64,000 nt of DNA from Saksenaea vasiformis B4078 (lineage: Eukaryota; Mucoromycota; Mucoromycetes; Mucorales; Saksenaeaceae): NCBI GenBank assembly GCA_000697055.1, contig JNDT01001468.1, forward strand, positions 86,399-150,398, given 5' to 3'. Below the pieces are notes generated by a model. The model saw only the letters and a list, made by a program, of their open reading frames with translations, searched no databases and was not told the origin of the DNA. A program made the position numbers and the translations under genes. Below, piece by piece: positions 11,778 to 25,267 of the stretch (position 1 is its first letter; each line of letters starts with the position of its first letter).

Positions 11778-12630
11778 ATGGATATCCGTAATTTACTCAA
11801 TGATCACGAAGATTCATGTGATCATGATAAGCCTTACGAATGCACCTGGGATGATTGTGGTAAACGCTTTTCACGACGCTCAGACCTTTCGAGACACCGT
11901 CGCATCCATACCGGTGAAAGACCTTACCATTGTGAATGGGAAGGTTGCGGCAAACAGTTTATTCAACGATCGGCATTGACTGTTCACTATCGCACTCACA
12001 CTGGAGAACGACCTCATGTGTGTGAATATGAATCGTGTGGCAAATCCTTCAGCGACGTAAGCATTTATCTCATTATTATTATTATCGATATACTAAATGT
12101 ATATATGGATATAGTCGTCTTCTTTGGCAAGACATCGTCGTACTCATACTGGCAAACGTCCCTATGTCTGTCATTATCCTGATTGTGGTAAATCGTTCAC
12201 ACGGAAAACAACACTTTCGAGACATCAAAGATGTCACGACCCACAATGGAAAGCTTACAAGTAAGTGTTGACAAAAATAGAAAGGTGAAATTTATTTCTG
12301 ACATTTTCATTAAGTATGGGCAAATCGTATCAATCCCCGCCTAATTACGCTCCTACTTCACCTGCCACCAGCAGTTGCGATTCCGAAACAGATGCTCCAC
12401 CAAGTCCACCTACGACCCCGCCATCGGATTGTTTTCGCTATCGTGCCTCACCTCCTTTGGTTGCACCAATTGTTTATCGTCCTACGGCTGTCTATCACCA
12501 TCCTCAACGTGCATACTATATGCCAGAAGTTAAACCTTCGGAAATTCAAAGATGGTCATCTTATCCTGTCAACAATTACTACCCACCCGCCTCGCGAGGC
12601 ATGGCCGACTACCCCATCGAAACCAAGTAA
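11778..12630 (+). CDS. C2H2 zinc-finger transcription factor with four tandem fingers
   Basis: Three exons (11778-12056, 12115-12260, 12315-12630) join in frame to 246 residues. Four consecutive C-X4-C-X12-H-X3-H fingers occupy about residues 22-136, separated by TGERP/TGKRP linkers as in the Zap1/Gli/Zic class. The third finger is interrupted by the first intron between its cysteine pair and its histidines. The C-terminal half is proline-, serine- and tyrosine-rich without recognised domains and could be an activation region. The protein should act in the nucleus as a sequence-specific DNA-binding regulator; its targets cannot be read from the sequence. The gene stands alone, with a TATA box and CT-rich leader upstream and a long pyrimidine-rich 3' region. 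Confidence 0.9.
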
Positions 12631-13857
12631 ATGAACGGCCAAAATCATCATTCACTCTTTCTTTCTCCTTTCTTTCTCCATTCTCTTACACTGGTGGCTG
12701 CCAACCTTATTTTACTTTTTTAAACGCTTTCCTCTCTCCTGCTATCCTCTCCTCCCCCTTACTCTTTTCTCCTTACTTCTCTTTTCTTTTCTCGCCCATG
12801 CTATTTTGATTTCTTACACCGTGCGCGCGCGCATATATATTTCTATATGCGTGTGTATGTGCGTATGTGTGTATGGGTGTACTTTTCCATTTCTGTGCGT
12901 GCGTGTGTGCATTCATCAGTTTTTGTGTGTGTATCCATGTGTCTTTTCTGCATTTTTTTCTCTTTCTGTATATAGATAGCTTCATGATCTTCACATTTTT
13001 CTTCTTTCATCCATGACACTTGACGTGTCTATGCTCTATTTCCTTTATGCCCCATTTCCCTTATCTCTTTTCTTATGTTTCTTGAGTTCGCTTTTTTTTA
13101 GCCGAATTTATGATATATATATAGACTTCATTTGCATTTTTGGCATCTTCTTTTTTTTTTGTTCAATGAAAGGAAAACAAAGGTTTTTTTTAATTCAGCT
13201 GGTCTATTGAGCTTTTTGAGGCAAACGCACGGTCATCTCCAGGAGTGCATGACACATATTACCTGATTTGTTGCAAGCCTGTTGTGTTGCATTGAATACA
13301 TGCCATTGCGCTTACCCATACATGGTAATTTCCAATCTCGTGCTCATAGTGGAGAAAAAGAGGGGGGGAAAGGTAGTAAGTTAGAAAACATTGGTCCAAG
13401 TTATCTTCTTTATTACTTTCCGTAACCTCAAATGAATGAACGCACGTATCAACGAAACTTCTCATAGTATTTAAGCAAGTTGTCTGAAATCAATATGGAC
13501 AATGCATGAGTGAAACAAACTGATCGTTCGAGTCACTACGAATAGAATAGCTAAAAAAGAAGTGGCCCCTGCACACCTGTGGTCCCTGCTTTACTTATCT
13601 CCTTAGAACAACAATAGGAGACAAAGAGTCGGTTCGGCATCATCCCCAATTTGGAACATCATAATGATCTGTCAAGGAGAGTTCCAAAAGAATAAAATGG
13701 GGGAGAAGAGAAAAAAAACACAAAAATGGGGGGTTTTAGCTAGTCGATTGATGACATCAGCTGAGAATTACGATCTCCGCCATTTCATCACCTTACGCTT
13801 CGGGTTTGGCTGTGCTTTTTCTTGGGTGTTGTTTCATTCTACCGGTTCGTTTATCTA
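12631..13857. other. 3' region of the zinc-finger gene and promoter of the next gene; no gene seen
   Basis: The first 170 bases are CT-rich, then a GT/GC/AT dinucleotide-rich tract follows (12820-12935). The rest shows T-runs but no reading frame with motifs. Confidence 0.5.
12820..12935. repeat. Degenerate GC/AT/GT dinucleotide-rich microsatellite
   Basis: A run of alternating purine-pyrimidine dinucleotides begins with CGCGCGCG and ATATATAT and continues as imperfect TG repeats. Such tracts are length-variable and can adopt non-B DNA. It lies 190-305 bases after the stop of the zinc-finger gene, probably in its 3' UTR or just beyond. Confidence 0.7.
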
Positions 13858-14863
13858 ATGGCTCCACCAACGTCATCCCTTCCTTTGCAAGATCGCTTAA
13901 TAGCAATGGCCAAGGTTTGCTCTTTTTGGAAAGGCTTCATCTAATGCAATTACGTAGTCGGCGCAGTTTTTATGGTTCATCGGCCATTTGATGACCTTGT
14001 TTGGATCCGCGTTGTACTTGCTTGGTACTGTTACCTTTCGGTCTAGACCTGCTGGCCATAGCATGGCTTTTCTTGGCGCCCTCATAGCTTACGGCGTAGT
14101 CATTTACAAAACACACGGTGTATGTTTCCAAGTGAAACATTGATTTTCTTATATTAACCTTCCACATAAATAGGTCCCACAGTTAAATGCCGCATTTGCG
14201 CAGAAATTGGTGATAGATGAAAACGTGCAATACTTCCTACTGGCTTTCTATTGGTTCGTTTCTTCACCCGTGCTAGGTAAAACAAAGGAATTTGGGATGA
14301 GAACGAAGGAATTGATGTGCTTTGATCAGTGACTTTTATTCCATTTGCTACGTTTTCAACTTTCCATGCCCTCGGATACATCCGTACTAATATTATTCCT
14401 GCCGTGGCCCCGGAGGCCTCCAGATCAAGTGGATCAGGCCCAGCCAAGACGCGTCAACAGATCAAAGTGTGGGTAGAGAAGAATTATGAACCGGCTATGC
14501 GATTGGTAGCTCAAACAGAAGTCGTTGGTATCATGGGTCGCTTACTGCTTGGATTACTGAGGTAAGTCAGAATACAAATCGTACCTTTCTAAATTTCCCC
14601 GAATTTACAGGTTACGGGTCATGCCCATTTTCGTGTTTGCGCAGTTCTTGCGCTTCCGCTATATTCTGTCCTCCTACACACGACAAGCATTCCTCGACTT
14701 ACGTATAAAGCTTGACAGTCTTTTGCTCCCCCCCAATGCCGATCCACGCGTGCCACCATCCGTGACCAAGGCCTATGAAGTGATGAAGGAATTGGTTACT
14801 CGCTATGGTCAAAGTGTTGTACAACAACAGCCTCACCCTGGAGCCCAAGCTCGGGCTCAATAA
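13858..14863 (+). CDS. Pom33/TMEM33 (Tts1) family nuclear-envelope/ER membrane protein
   Basis: Five exons (13858-13914, 13967-14119, 14174-14276, 14330-14561, 14611-14863) join in frame to 265 residues. The family spans the ER and nuclear envelope and in yeasts helps nuclear pore complex distribution and ER shaping. Visible features: a short soluble N-terminus; hydrophobic segments in exons 2, 3, 4 and 5, about four to five in all; the central segment FATFSTFHALGYIRTNIIP, resembling the family's conserved His-containing stretch; and a C-terminal FLRFRYILSSYTR segment followed by a soluble amphipathic tail. Length fits the family (about 240-280). The gene is convergent with NOG2. The family assignment is from motif memory rather than alignment, so I hold it at moderate-high confidence. 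Confidence 0.8.
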
Positions 14864-15330
14864 AAAAGAAACAAGAAATTGGGTTGATGTATCATTGTTT
14901 GCGTGTAAAAAGAAAAACAAAAAAGAAATAAAAAAGAAGGGAAGGGAACTTGTTTTAAATCTCTTGTTCATTGAGGAAAATATTGTATATGGTACGATGG
15001 TTCAAGAAGGCGACAGACATAGGAGAATAAGTGGTTTGATAATGAACTCCTTTTACCATGGTGATCGCCTTGTTCGTTGCAAGTTTCACAAAGCACGGAT
15101 TGTAGTCACAGGAAATGAAAAAGCGTGTAACAAGAACACATATCGACGCGGAGGAGTGGATATCATCTGTAGATCGTTGACAATGCAGATCCGCCTGATT
15201 AGGCAAACGATGATTTGTTTCAAAACCCCCCGTTTTTTAGCGTGCGCAAGGCAAAAAAAAAAGAAAAAAGACAAAAAAAATACAGCATGTTTATTTTGGA
15301 AATATGAAAATGGGAACGGAGGTTTTAAGT
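14864..15330. other. Convergent 3' intergenic region, no gene seen
   Basis: This A/T-rich 467 bases separates the stops of the Pom33-like gene and NOG2, which converge. An open frame runs through it on the plus strand, but it is lysine-rich noise from A-runs. Confidence 0.6.
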
Positions 15331-17556
15331 CTATCGTCTCTTGCGTTTGCCTGCTGTTGCAGAGCCCTTTAATCGCGTGGCAAGTACCTTCTTTGCCGTC
15401 TCGTCTGGTCTGACTTTGTTGCGGTTTCGGTTCTTGACATTTGCGGTCTCGTAATAATGAACACCAACCTTCTTCTTGCCCTTGGGAACATCTTCTACTA
15501 CAAAGCCATTTTCTACGACCGGTTTATCGCTCTTTCGCTTCTTCTTCGGTGCTTCATCATCATCATCATCTTCTTCTTCTTCTTCCTCCCCCATATCGCT
15601 CATCTCAAGCTCACTGTCGATTTCGTCTTCCTTCTGCTCCTCCTCCTCTTCTTCTTCGCCTTCAATCACAGGCGCCTTGACGACAGGTCCTTCTTCACCA
15701 ACAACACTCTCAAAGACCTCATCCCAGTCGGTCACTTCTTCAGCTTTAGTAGTGTTCTCTTTTGTCTTTCCTTCAGTAGCTGCCTCTTCCTCCTTCAGTT
15801 TAGCCACCTTTTCACGTTCTGCCGAGATTAATTCTGCATTGTTTGCCAAATCATCTTCCATATAGTCCGCAGTGACATTAATATTACTGAACAGCTGATC
15901 GACGCCAACTCTCTTTCGACCCTCCTCTGCGTTCTCCTCTTCTTCTTTGGGTGCAACCGCCTCAGCAGGTGGGACATAGTAAGGGATACGACCTCGGAGC
16001 CAGTCGTTCAAGACCATGACGGACACGTTATGCAGATCAGGCTCTCCTCGTTTAAGTAGCTTGCCTGTCTTGCGCGCCAGTTGCTCCAAAAAGTCGTTAG
16101 TGTCTTTCCACTCATGTAAATCGTAAGTGCGCTGTATATATTCTGTTCGTACACGTTCCAAAATAGTCGGTATCGTATCCTCCGGGTTAGGGATGTTCTC
16201 CACACGAACCTACAAAGAGAAAGATCGTTGAGCTCTCCACGCTTTGCTTAAACAAGTAAAACTCACAGATCCCTTCAGGATAATGTCTGTGTCGCTATCG
16301 TCGATATTAGGTGGCACCACACCAGGACAATCAATCAAGTAGATGCGCTTCATCAACGTAATATACTGCCAGACCTTCGTTTCACCCGGAATAGGTGCAA
16401 CATTACACACTTTTTTGGCCTTGAGTGTGTTGATAATCGAGGATTTGCCCGTGTTAGGGTATCCGATGAAGCCGACGGAAATCTGCTTCTTGTCGCTGTG
16501 CAATCCCGAAAATTGTCGCAAAAGCTGAATCAGAGAGCCTTTACCGAATGAGTTGTTGATGGAAGCATGGAACGCCAATGTAGGAGCATCGCGGGAAAGC
16601 GTCGCCACCCAACGAGCCTGAACAAATGATAAGAATACGCTATAAAGGACTATGACCTTTCTTACCGTTGACCACGTCGGTACGAGATCGACCTTGTTAA
16701 GCACAAAGATCAAATGCTTGTGTGGTTTTTCTTTGCGAATATAATTTTCGACCTTACGGCAGCGAGTACCTTCGGGATCACGAGCATCGAGGACGTGGAT
16801 AATTACGTCAGAGGAATCAATCACCTTATACAATTCATTCCAGATACGCTTGGATTGACCAGCCTGCAGATACCATCCTCTCGCTTGTTCGGTGAAATCG
16901 CTCTCTTTGTTGGCAAGCAGACTAGTGTCTTTGCTGCACTGGTAATTTTCTGTCATCCCAAATCAGCCTCTTCTCTTCTTTCAAAGTAAAAATATATACC
17001 GTGCGTATCATCCACCTTGGTCATCATTTCCTCCATCGATCCAATATTCAACTTTGGACGTTTGCGTTGAGCTTTGGATCCAAACGTGGTAGAGAAAGAC
17101 TCTGTCTCGAGAATATGCATGCGTCCTTGCTTCGTAGGATCTTGCAACAACGACATGGGTAATTTGTTCTGCTTCAAGAGTACCTGATAGGGATCATGGA
17201 CCTTGGCTCCCAACGATTCACGGAAGTCTTCCAGGGCTTTTTGTCCAATGACTCTCGTGTTGCCTGACAACGTCTGTTTAGATCTGACCCGACATGTCTC
17301 GTCGTTATTTACCAAACCATTTTCGGTTGGGAGCAATACGGGCTGTCTGGACCTCGCTGCTTTGGAATTCAGCGGCCTTGATGATTCGGCCTTGCGAATC
17401 CCGGACAGCCTTGCCTCCCTTCAGCATATTTACGTATTTGACCTTTTTGGCATCACGATAGAAGTTTTCACCCTTCAATCGGATATTCTTAGCACGATCG
17501 TCGCCGCCGGCCTTGTCGCGAGCCAACCGATTCTTCTCTTTCTTAAACTGACCCAT
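15331..17556 (-). CDS. NOG2: Nucleolar GTPase Nog2 (GNL2/Nug2), 60S ribosome assembly factor
   Basis: Nog2 is a circularly permuted GTPase that binds pre-60S particles in the nucleus and gates their export. Five exons on the minus strand (17556-17313, 17263-17000, 16949-16666, 16617-16267, 16209-15331) join exactly in frame to 673 residues. The N-terminal NOG domain contains [16 protein letters not shown] and [20 protein letters not shown]. GTPase motifs come in permuted order: NKVD (G4, about residue 253), GYPNTGKSS (G1, about 316-324), then DCPG (G3). The C-terminal 250 residues are highly charged, with long Glu/Asp runs encoded by trinucleotide repeats (about 15546-15660) and a basic KKKRK cluster, as expected for a nucleolar protein. 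Identification is secure. Confidence 0.96.
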
Positions 17557-20500
17557 GATCGATCAAGTAACAAAAACTCGAGTTGGCTGACTTTTACCTT
17601 TTGTGCGCCAACAGCAGAAAAAAAAAAATTCTCGTCCACCGTCACAGATCAGCGCAAAAGTCATCCACGGTGGCAGAGCATGTTCTGAGGGAAACCGACT
17701 CCCACATCTTTAACGCTCCAGTACGTTGGGAGATAACTAGAGTGCTTACACTTCCCACTAATTTTCTTCTTGGGATTTCGACTGTGTTCACTACCACTTA
17801 TTGCTTATGGAGATACACTTTCCCTGCCCTATATGAAATTTGAACCCCGACAGGACAAAACCTGCGCTGACAAGAGACCAATCACAGTGCTTAGCATAGG
17901 AATTACGACAGAAGCATGCACTTGGCCTTTCCCGATGGAAGCAAAAATTATTGGAGCAGTATATAATATGTCTCACGGTTAGTAAAATGAAATAATGCGA
18001 TGTATGACTTTTACTTCCATCGAAAACGTCCCGCCGCTCGTGCTTGGATACATCACTAGAAGTTCCTTGGAACAGCTCAACACCTATATGCATTCTCGCG
18101 GTTATCATCATTATCCCGCTTCCGATATAGTTTATCCTTCCTTTCACGTTAGATCGTCTGCTCGGTGAACAGTTGTGAGCACCCCAAGCTGTGTTTTTGG
18201 TATCCTCAATATGTATGTAAAAGGTTCATTATATAGGTTGTCAAAGCAATCTAACGCCGAGAGAATCAGACTTCTGGACGCCATTTTAATCGAAGCAGGA
18301 AACGGACACAAGTAGGAGACATTATTTTCTTGACAAATGTTTCCCCGCCGGTAAGCGAAAATAAACGTCGACGTGCTGTCATGTTGAGGGGCGGTTGATT
18401 GAACTTTCGTGGTATATAAAACTGGCCTGAGTTAGTCGATCACGTAAAGGTATTTGATACATGACATGACGATCTCGGACAAAAGCACCAGTCAATTGTT
18501 CAGAGTTGTGCCAAAATCATTTGAACTGCACTACTACTGTTCTATCACATAGCCGCTTTGAGCGAATATGTAATTTTATGGAAACGTTTCTACTTTGTAG
18601 CGAGAAAATAAACATTGGGGAACCGATATCAAGACGCATGGTTCAGAATTTTACAAGCGTACAAGTCTTGAAGTAGTCATCTCTATTCCCGACTTCTTTC
18701 TTCAATGTTTCAATTCACTTGCGCCGTTTACATGGACGCATAATGGTAGCAGAATGATCTGATTGCTTTGTTAATTTGGAACCTAAATACTTAATATCAA
18801 ATAACAAGAATTCTGATCCAGATATATGTAGGCATCTAGTAGTAAGTATGGACTTTCCGGCTTTATTACCTTTAAACAAGCAGAAAACAAAATAGACGAC
18901 GACATATTAAGAAAACGAAAACACAGGTGCGACTGGTACTCTCGTGAATTATGGTTTGCCAAGGTAGTATGCTTTGTCAGGTGTTACCCAACTTCCGCAG
19001 AAACTGCGGAACGTGAACATCAGCAAAAATCTAAAGGATACGCCAAGGGGCTTTGCATCCGAAGTGTGCCATACAGGCGGCGATAATGCTCATCTCGCTC
19101 ATGCAATTTCGGAACTCCGAGATCCCAGGGACAGCGGTGACCCACTCTCTAGAGAGCGGAAAGAAATATACTACCGAGAAGATTTACCGATTATATGCTA
19201 GTTTCCATGCAGATTGATCATAGATATCATAATATGTGTATTCAAAGATAGGCTAGAAAAGAAGTAGAGAACGAAACTGCACTTGATAGCCTGTCCATAC
19301 TGGCGTATTAAGCATACCGTCTTAAAGCAGATCAATGGTTACCGATTATTCGTGGTACTATGACCGTCCCTGTTCCTTTGCTGTCCGGCGAGACTATGCA
19401 CGTCAAGTAAGTAGAGGCGGAAAGTATACAGATATAAACAGATGATATGTCGTCTTTTCAGAGTCTGAGTTTCTTCATGAATTCCGAGATAACGTAACGG
19501 TTATTTACGTTAACGCAGACGCCCTGACGGTCCGAGGAACCAAACGAAAAAGATTCAGACATTCCGCGTGGTCGGTCGCGGAAGCGATTGTTAGCGTCAA
19601 CAAGACAATACAAACGGTTCGCACTCCGAAAAAGGCAATCAGTTCCCCTGACTCCGCGCTGTCAATATGTGCTACAAACTTTGTCGCTTCTCACACGAAA
19701 AAAGTTGCATACATGTATTTCAAGCAAATGATCAAAAGAACCTCGCGTATATGCGCTTCCTATATATGTACCAATATAGTAGGAAACCTACTTGCGTTCG
19801 GCAAGTTTTGTGATTTACAGTTTCAGTGCGATAGGGAAAGCTATTTTTCTTGTCACCATAGCACTCTATCGAGGGTCTGTACCGCTAGTAGAATTGGTAC
19901 TGGAGATGATCCTATACATACCATAGCAGTAGAAATATATAATTTTCTTGACCGAATCCTGCATCTCAGCAGCAGACGCTAGAGCTTGTCTAGACAATTT
20001 TTGGTGCCACATCTTAACGGATGATAACTACGCTCTTCCATGGGGGAACACAGATTGTACTACCAGAGCCGCTTCGCTCTTCTTTGTGTTTCAGACTTTG
20101 ATCGAAACCGTGTTGATAATAAGATATTTTTCTTTATGTAGACAAATTCTGGTCGTACATTAGGGACGCACTGTTGGTTCCGTACAGAAGAGCGCTGTTT
20201 GGATACACCACACTGTTCAGCTGACATCCTATAATGTCTACGGCCTGAAGTTTGTTTTTTTTGGCATGAGCCATATATGGATAAAGCGAGCAATTGTAAC
20301 GTTTAAGTCTTGCAGAGTGCATAAGATCTAGATCCTTCTGCAGGCTATAATGGACGTCCAAGATGTATTCTTTGTTTTGCTTTAAGTTATCTGTGTAATG
20401 CTATAATAGTTGTTGAAAAATGTGTTGTATTACTGAGACGGATATTAATCAATTTGCGTATGGAACTTTTATATTCCGGGACCTTGACACTCTTCATTAC

Positions 20501-22418
20501 GTGTCTGTAGATACGGCGCCATGATGACGATGGCAAATAAATCATACACACCGAAGCAATGCATTAGAGTAAATGCATCCCATTGGGCTTTTATTGCCGC
20601 AAAGCCTGTTTCAGGGAAATGAGCTGCGATTGTTTTATCGAAAAATCCCGAGAGTCCATGGAGGTGAGGCTGAAGCATGCCCTTCCTGCCTTTCACGGTA
20701 TGAAAATGCTGTTTCCTTTTTATTTTTCATACAGTACCCTAAGGAGCTCTGTTGACAATAAATGTTTGCGTAAATAGGAAACAATGTCCAATATGTTAGG
20801 ATACAACGGCTGACGGCTGCAAGTAAATGCTGTCATACTTACACGCTAAGCTATACTGAAACTTACTTTTCGTGCTATGCACAGTACAGCACAATAGCAC
20901 GTACTCATGAAAACCTGTATGCCCTTCCATATGACTGGTACATCATCTAAAGGCTTTAGATATGCAGTAGGTCTATGATGCATAATCAGTGAGCATTGGG
21001 TCCGTAGACCTCCCTTCCAATTCCACATTCCTTACCTTGGATTCTAGCCTTTCTAAGAGTGTATTTCGTAGCCCATTTTGCATAAACACGATAAGATGAA
21101 TATTCTAGAAAGAGCTATAAAGCAGCTAAGATGGATAAAGTGTAAGCTGGAGATTGACCTCCACAGAGTAGTTGTAATGATATCTCTCTGGCTGTTTCGC
21201 TGTGGTCCAGACGGATTGTGAAATGTAACTCGTTGAGAGAGACGAAGCCGATTATGCGACTCTTTGACCTTCGCGTTTTGTTTTTACGAACCGCATGACC
21301 GAAGGCTTGCATTGTCTGTTTGCGAGATTATGAGTTCTATCCTTTCAAACTCCCAAATAAACTTTTCCCCTGTCCTTCAAGAGCACCACATATGAGAGGT
21401 TTGTCCCAACTTGCGTCATATAGCTTTACACACTGAGTAGGGACCACTGCTTATCAGCACCGCTGTCGCTCACACCCTGGACGAATGTCAGTTTATTGAG
21501 CTTTGCCATTCTTGCTGTTTCAAAAGAGTAAGCTGCATATTGTGGATAATATGTATATGGGCTAAGGGATAATTATACTTATCGAAAATAGTTCTTCACC
21601 CACTTCCATGAAAAGCCCGCATAACTATCTCCATAGGATTTGTCAAGAGAAATATAGTCAGTGTGCAATACGGAAAAATATTCCACATCTGTCTCTCTAT
21701 TTTCGGAGACATTTTGCTGAGTCGGTGATGGAAAAAACCTTGCTCAGCAAATTTGGTAGCAGCTCCCCCCCTAAGTGTAGCCTTTTTGGGAGATGACCTA
21801 AGTAAGGAAACTGAAGGACATTCAATTTTGCTCTGCGTGCACATGAATAGTGTTATTTCCGGTGCGTAGGAAATACAGTCAAGTCCGTTCATCAGTTAGC
21901 GACTGTCTCCACTAGAAAAATGAAATGGAGATTGAGCATCGTTATTTTTCGACTATCCTTTTCGGTGACGTTTCTCCGCCTCTCTCTGAAGAAATTCGAT
22001 GATAGTGGATTTCCTCTTTAGTACCTCAATGTTTCGAAACGTCAAGCGTGCACTGTCATTGTGTTGTCCAAAAGAGCCTGTTCATGATTGGACCGTAACA
22101 ATCTCAATTCCTGAATCGGCGTCAATCATAGTCTAATTTACAATTGCATTTTCTTATTTTCTTGCTGTCGATGCTAAAAGGAGTTGCCTTTACTTCTTCT
22201 TTTGATAAGCACATCAATTATATATATTGTATATCTGCATGAAATATGAAATACGCCGAGTACTATGTCACACGTAATATAACCTCATCATGGGTTGTTT
22301 GGTGACGAGTACGATTCAACCCACAACGAAGATTCTGTACGCGACCATCCATCCTTTTGATGGACGGCATCCAAACCATTCCTTATAAATTTCCGTATGT
22401 TTCTTTCTTTTATTATCA
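17557..22418. other. 4.9 kb without a recognised gene
   Basis: No frame here shows a family motif or coherent splicing; listed open frames are short and overlap on both strands. A TATATAAA element occurs near 18414 without a convincing coding region behind it. The stretch may contain decayed mobile DNA, but I could not recognise any. The right end includes the promoter of the next gene, with CTTATAAAT near 22381. Confidence 0.45.
22381..22389 (+). promoter_or_regulatory. TATA-like element upstream of the CUE-like gene
   Basis: CTTATAAAT lies about 35 bases before the ATG at 22419. The spacing is short, so the transcript leader would be very short; this is a weak call. Confidence 0.4.
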
Positions 22419-23627
22419 ATGGATTGCGAAGAAGGGTCCAACGTGCTCTCTCAAATTCGCGAGCTTCAAACAGCGATCGATGAGTTTGCAGTGGGTAACT
22501 ACAGCGACATCGATGACGAAGAAGATGATGAAGAATTCCATGACCACAAGATCGAGGGAAAAGTACTAATTGAGGATATCGGGGCAGAGAAGACGTTAGT
22601 AGAAAACGTTGATTTGGATTTATGTCTCCCTAACGACGACGATGATTTCTCGACCCTGATGGATCAACTTAATGCGATCGAGGTTTTGTCTGATACCAGC
22701 ACCGAGTCTATCATCGAATCGAACATTCTTGAGGACAAGAATGAGTCACCGTACGGACCTCCACCTACACCTCCATTACGATCCTTCTCATCGCCACCAC
22801 TGCCTCCAATGCCGGAATTCTCACCCAGAAGATCACGATCCCGTAACAATTCCTCACAACTAACCAGGCGCACATCTATTTCCAGTAAGATATCGAGTAG
22901 ATCTCTTAAGAGCATTAGACGCATGCAGAAAAAACCACAGATCAAACAGCAGTATCATGCACGGTCTTACGCTGAAATGATGAGAATTCCAATGGTCCAT
23001 GAGCGTATAGCATTCTACAAAAAGACATTCAATCTGTGCATGCAAGCAGATAGCCAGCTATCCACTTGGGTAAATCGACAAAAGACAAAGGGTTTGCCGA
23101 AACCAATGACAGAAGGTAAAGAAGAAAGGCGTTAGAAGTGTATACCAGAAGAAAGATAACACTTGGCGTAAGGCTACAAACCACCACCACGACCAGCACC
23201 GCCACCACCGGAGCCAAAAAGAGAGGAGCCTTCTTTGAGCGGTTCAATAAGTATGTTTTTACGCAAATCCATGTCCACTACGTTTGGAAGCATGCGCGGC
23301 TACGCTGACACGCCGAAGCCCGTGACCAATCGGTTGTTCTCGACGAGTCGGTTTTCGTTGTCAAAGCGGTCATCGCGTTATCCCTTACGCGTCACGCCTT
23401 TGTCGATAGAGCGACCACCGCTTATGCCTACGCGGTTGCCAAAGATGCCCGACTCGCCCAGAGACGAGGCCTTGACAGAGATCTGTAACATTTTACCTGA
23501 TATTGAACAGCGCGTACTCCGTGGCTATTTGGACGAAGCTGGAGGTGATGTCATGACAGCCATTACATTGGCAGTTAGCCAACTTAGAAAACCAACTACA
23601 CATGAGCAACAACAGCACCGAGTGTAA
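22419..23627 (+). CDS. Acidic/proline-rich protein with C-terminal CUE/UBA-like domain
   Basis: Two exons (22419-23115 and 23173-23627) join in frame across a 57-base intron and give 383 residues. The N-terminal third is acidic with DDEEDDEEF and DDDDD runs. A proline-rich block (PYGPPPTPPL, PPLPPMPEF) and a Ser/Arg-rich block follow. A conserved-looking segment SYAEMMRIPMVHERIAFYKK precedes a second proline-rich stretch at the start of exon 2. Near the C-terminus (about residues 330-370), LTEICNILPDIEQRVLRGYL followed by an AGGDVMTAI stretch resembles a CUE/UBA-type three-helix ubiquitin-binding fold. Short proline motifs suggest SH3 or WW partners. I do not recognise an orthologue. Role unknown; ubiquitin binding is inference. 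Confidence 0.7.
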
Positions 23628-23710
23628 AAAGAAAAAGAAAAAATTGAGTTGAACGCTTCTCATAAAATTTCACACCCGCCTTCCTTTTCCTTTCAACTGC
23701 CCGTTTTGTC

Positions 23711-25267
23711 ATGACGCCATCCCATTGCACATGGTACTTGTGCTTTGTTGTGTTTACCATCACATTGGTGAGTTTGTGAGCTTTATTATTAGTTCCCCGA
23801 AACACCGACCATCTACTCCTCTAGGGTGCTTTTCAATATGGGTATCATATCGGCGAGCTAAACACCCCACAAAGTGTTATTTCCAAATGCCGACCTGAAC
23901 CTGATGACCATTCTTTATCCTTTAATCTTCCTCCATGTCTTCCAATGTCAGATGCCAAGTATTCCATGGTAGTATCCATGCTTAACGCAGGCGGACTTAT
24001 TGGTGCTTTGAGTGCTTCTTACTTTAACGACCGTCTCGGCCGTCGACGTACCTTATTTGGAACTAACCTGTTCATGGGCGTCGGCTCGCTTATGATGGCG
24101 ATGGCGACGAATCCACAGTGGATGATGTTGGGTCGGTTTGCAGCAGGTTTCGGTGGCGGGGTAGTAACAGTTGTTGTGCCTGCCTATATTGCGGAATGTG
24201 TGCCGAAATCCAGCCGTGGCTTCTTCGGCACACTGAACCAGTTGGCCATCGTGATTGGCATTCTCGTGGCACAGATTGTCGGCATGCGTTGGTCTACTGT
24301 GACCACGTGGCGATCGATTTTGATTGTGGGTGTTGTTCTGGCTGTGGTTCAGTTAACGTTGTTACCACTTTGCGTTGAGTCACCTCGGTATTTAGCCTCT
24401 TTGCCTGGAGGCTATCAACGTGCTCGACGAAGTCTTTTTCGCTTGCGCGGTCCACCCTTGGAGCTCGCCGACGAAGAGATCCGTGAATGGCGGTCAGATT
24501 GGTCACACGATGACGTTGCTGAGGAAGACAGCCATCGCACAGCATCGACGTCAGTGGCAACAGTGACTCAGCCCCGCGTCCGTCTCTTGGATTTTCTTCT
24601 ATCACCGACTTTCCGCAAGCCTCTTTGTTTAATTCTGCTTCTCCAACTTAGCCAACAATTTTCCGGTATCAATGCTGTCATATTTTATTCGACCTCGATC
24701 ATGTCTACCGTTTTTCCACAGTCCGCCGACCTCATCACCGTTTATATTTCCATTGTCAATATGTTTATGACATTTGTCTCAGCCTACTTGATGGACCGCA
24801 CGGGCCGCCGAAACTTGTTCTTGATGTCCGCCGGTAGCATGGCTTTGATGAGCTTCGGTCTCGGTCTAAGCATTCAATTGGATTTTAACCGTCTAGCGGC
24901 GCTTTCCATCGTAGGATTCGTTGGGGCATTTGCCATTGGACTTGGACCCATTCCTTTCCTCATGATACCCGAGTTAGTCGACACGGCATCTGTGTCAAGC
25001 GCCGGCTCCGTAGGTCTTGCTACTAACATGATTTCCAACTTCACCGTATCTGCGTGTTTTCTCAGCCTTCGTGATACGATCGGCCATGGACAGGTTTTCT
25101 ATCTTTTTGGTGCAATTCTCGTACTACTGATGAGTGTCGCTATTCGAACTTTACCTGAAACAAAAGATCGCAGCGCTGAGGAGGTCGTCCGATCTAACTG
25201 GGCTATTCATTCACAACAAACGGATGCAGGCTCCTATCAACCGATTGCCAATACAGACGATCTCTGA
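23711..25267 (+). CDS. GLUT-type MFS sugar transporter
   Basis: A membrane transporter of the sugar porter family, expected to move hexoses across the plasma or vacuolar membrane. Exon 1 (23711-23767) encodes only 19 residues, the first half of TM1. Exon 2 (23825-25267) carries the rest, giving 499 residues and about 12 membrane segments. Hallmarks: AFQYGYHIGELNTPQSVI after TM1 (the animal-GLUT-like Gly-Tyr-x-x-Gly-x-x-Asn-x-Pro motif), DRLGRRR between TM2 and TM3, VESPRYL after TM6, QQFSGINAVIFYSTSIM in TM7, DRTGRRN between TM8 and TM9 and LPETK after TM12. All are canonical sugar-porter motifs. The start is chosen because the splice restores the TM1 motif exactly; a downstream ATG would lose it. 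Substrate is not readable. Confidence 0.92.

Noticed and set aside
14805..15413. 202-residue plus-strand frame
   Set aside because: Overlaps the end of the Pom33-like gene and the end of NOG2; lysine-rich from A-runs; no coherent domain.
15441..15865. Ser- and Phe-rich plus-strand frames
   Set aside because: Mirror images of the Glu/Asp-coding trinucleotide repeats of NOG2 on the other strand.
18414..18560. Possible small gene behind a TATATAAA element
   Set aside because: Only a 28-residue frame follows, with no motif or supportive splicing.
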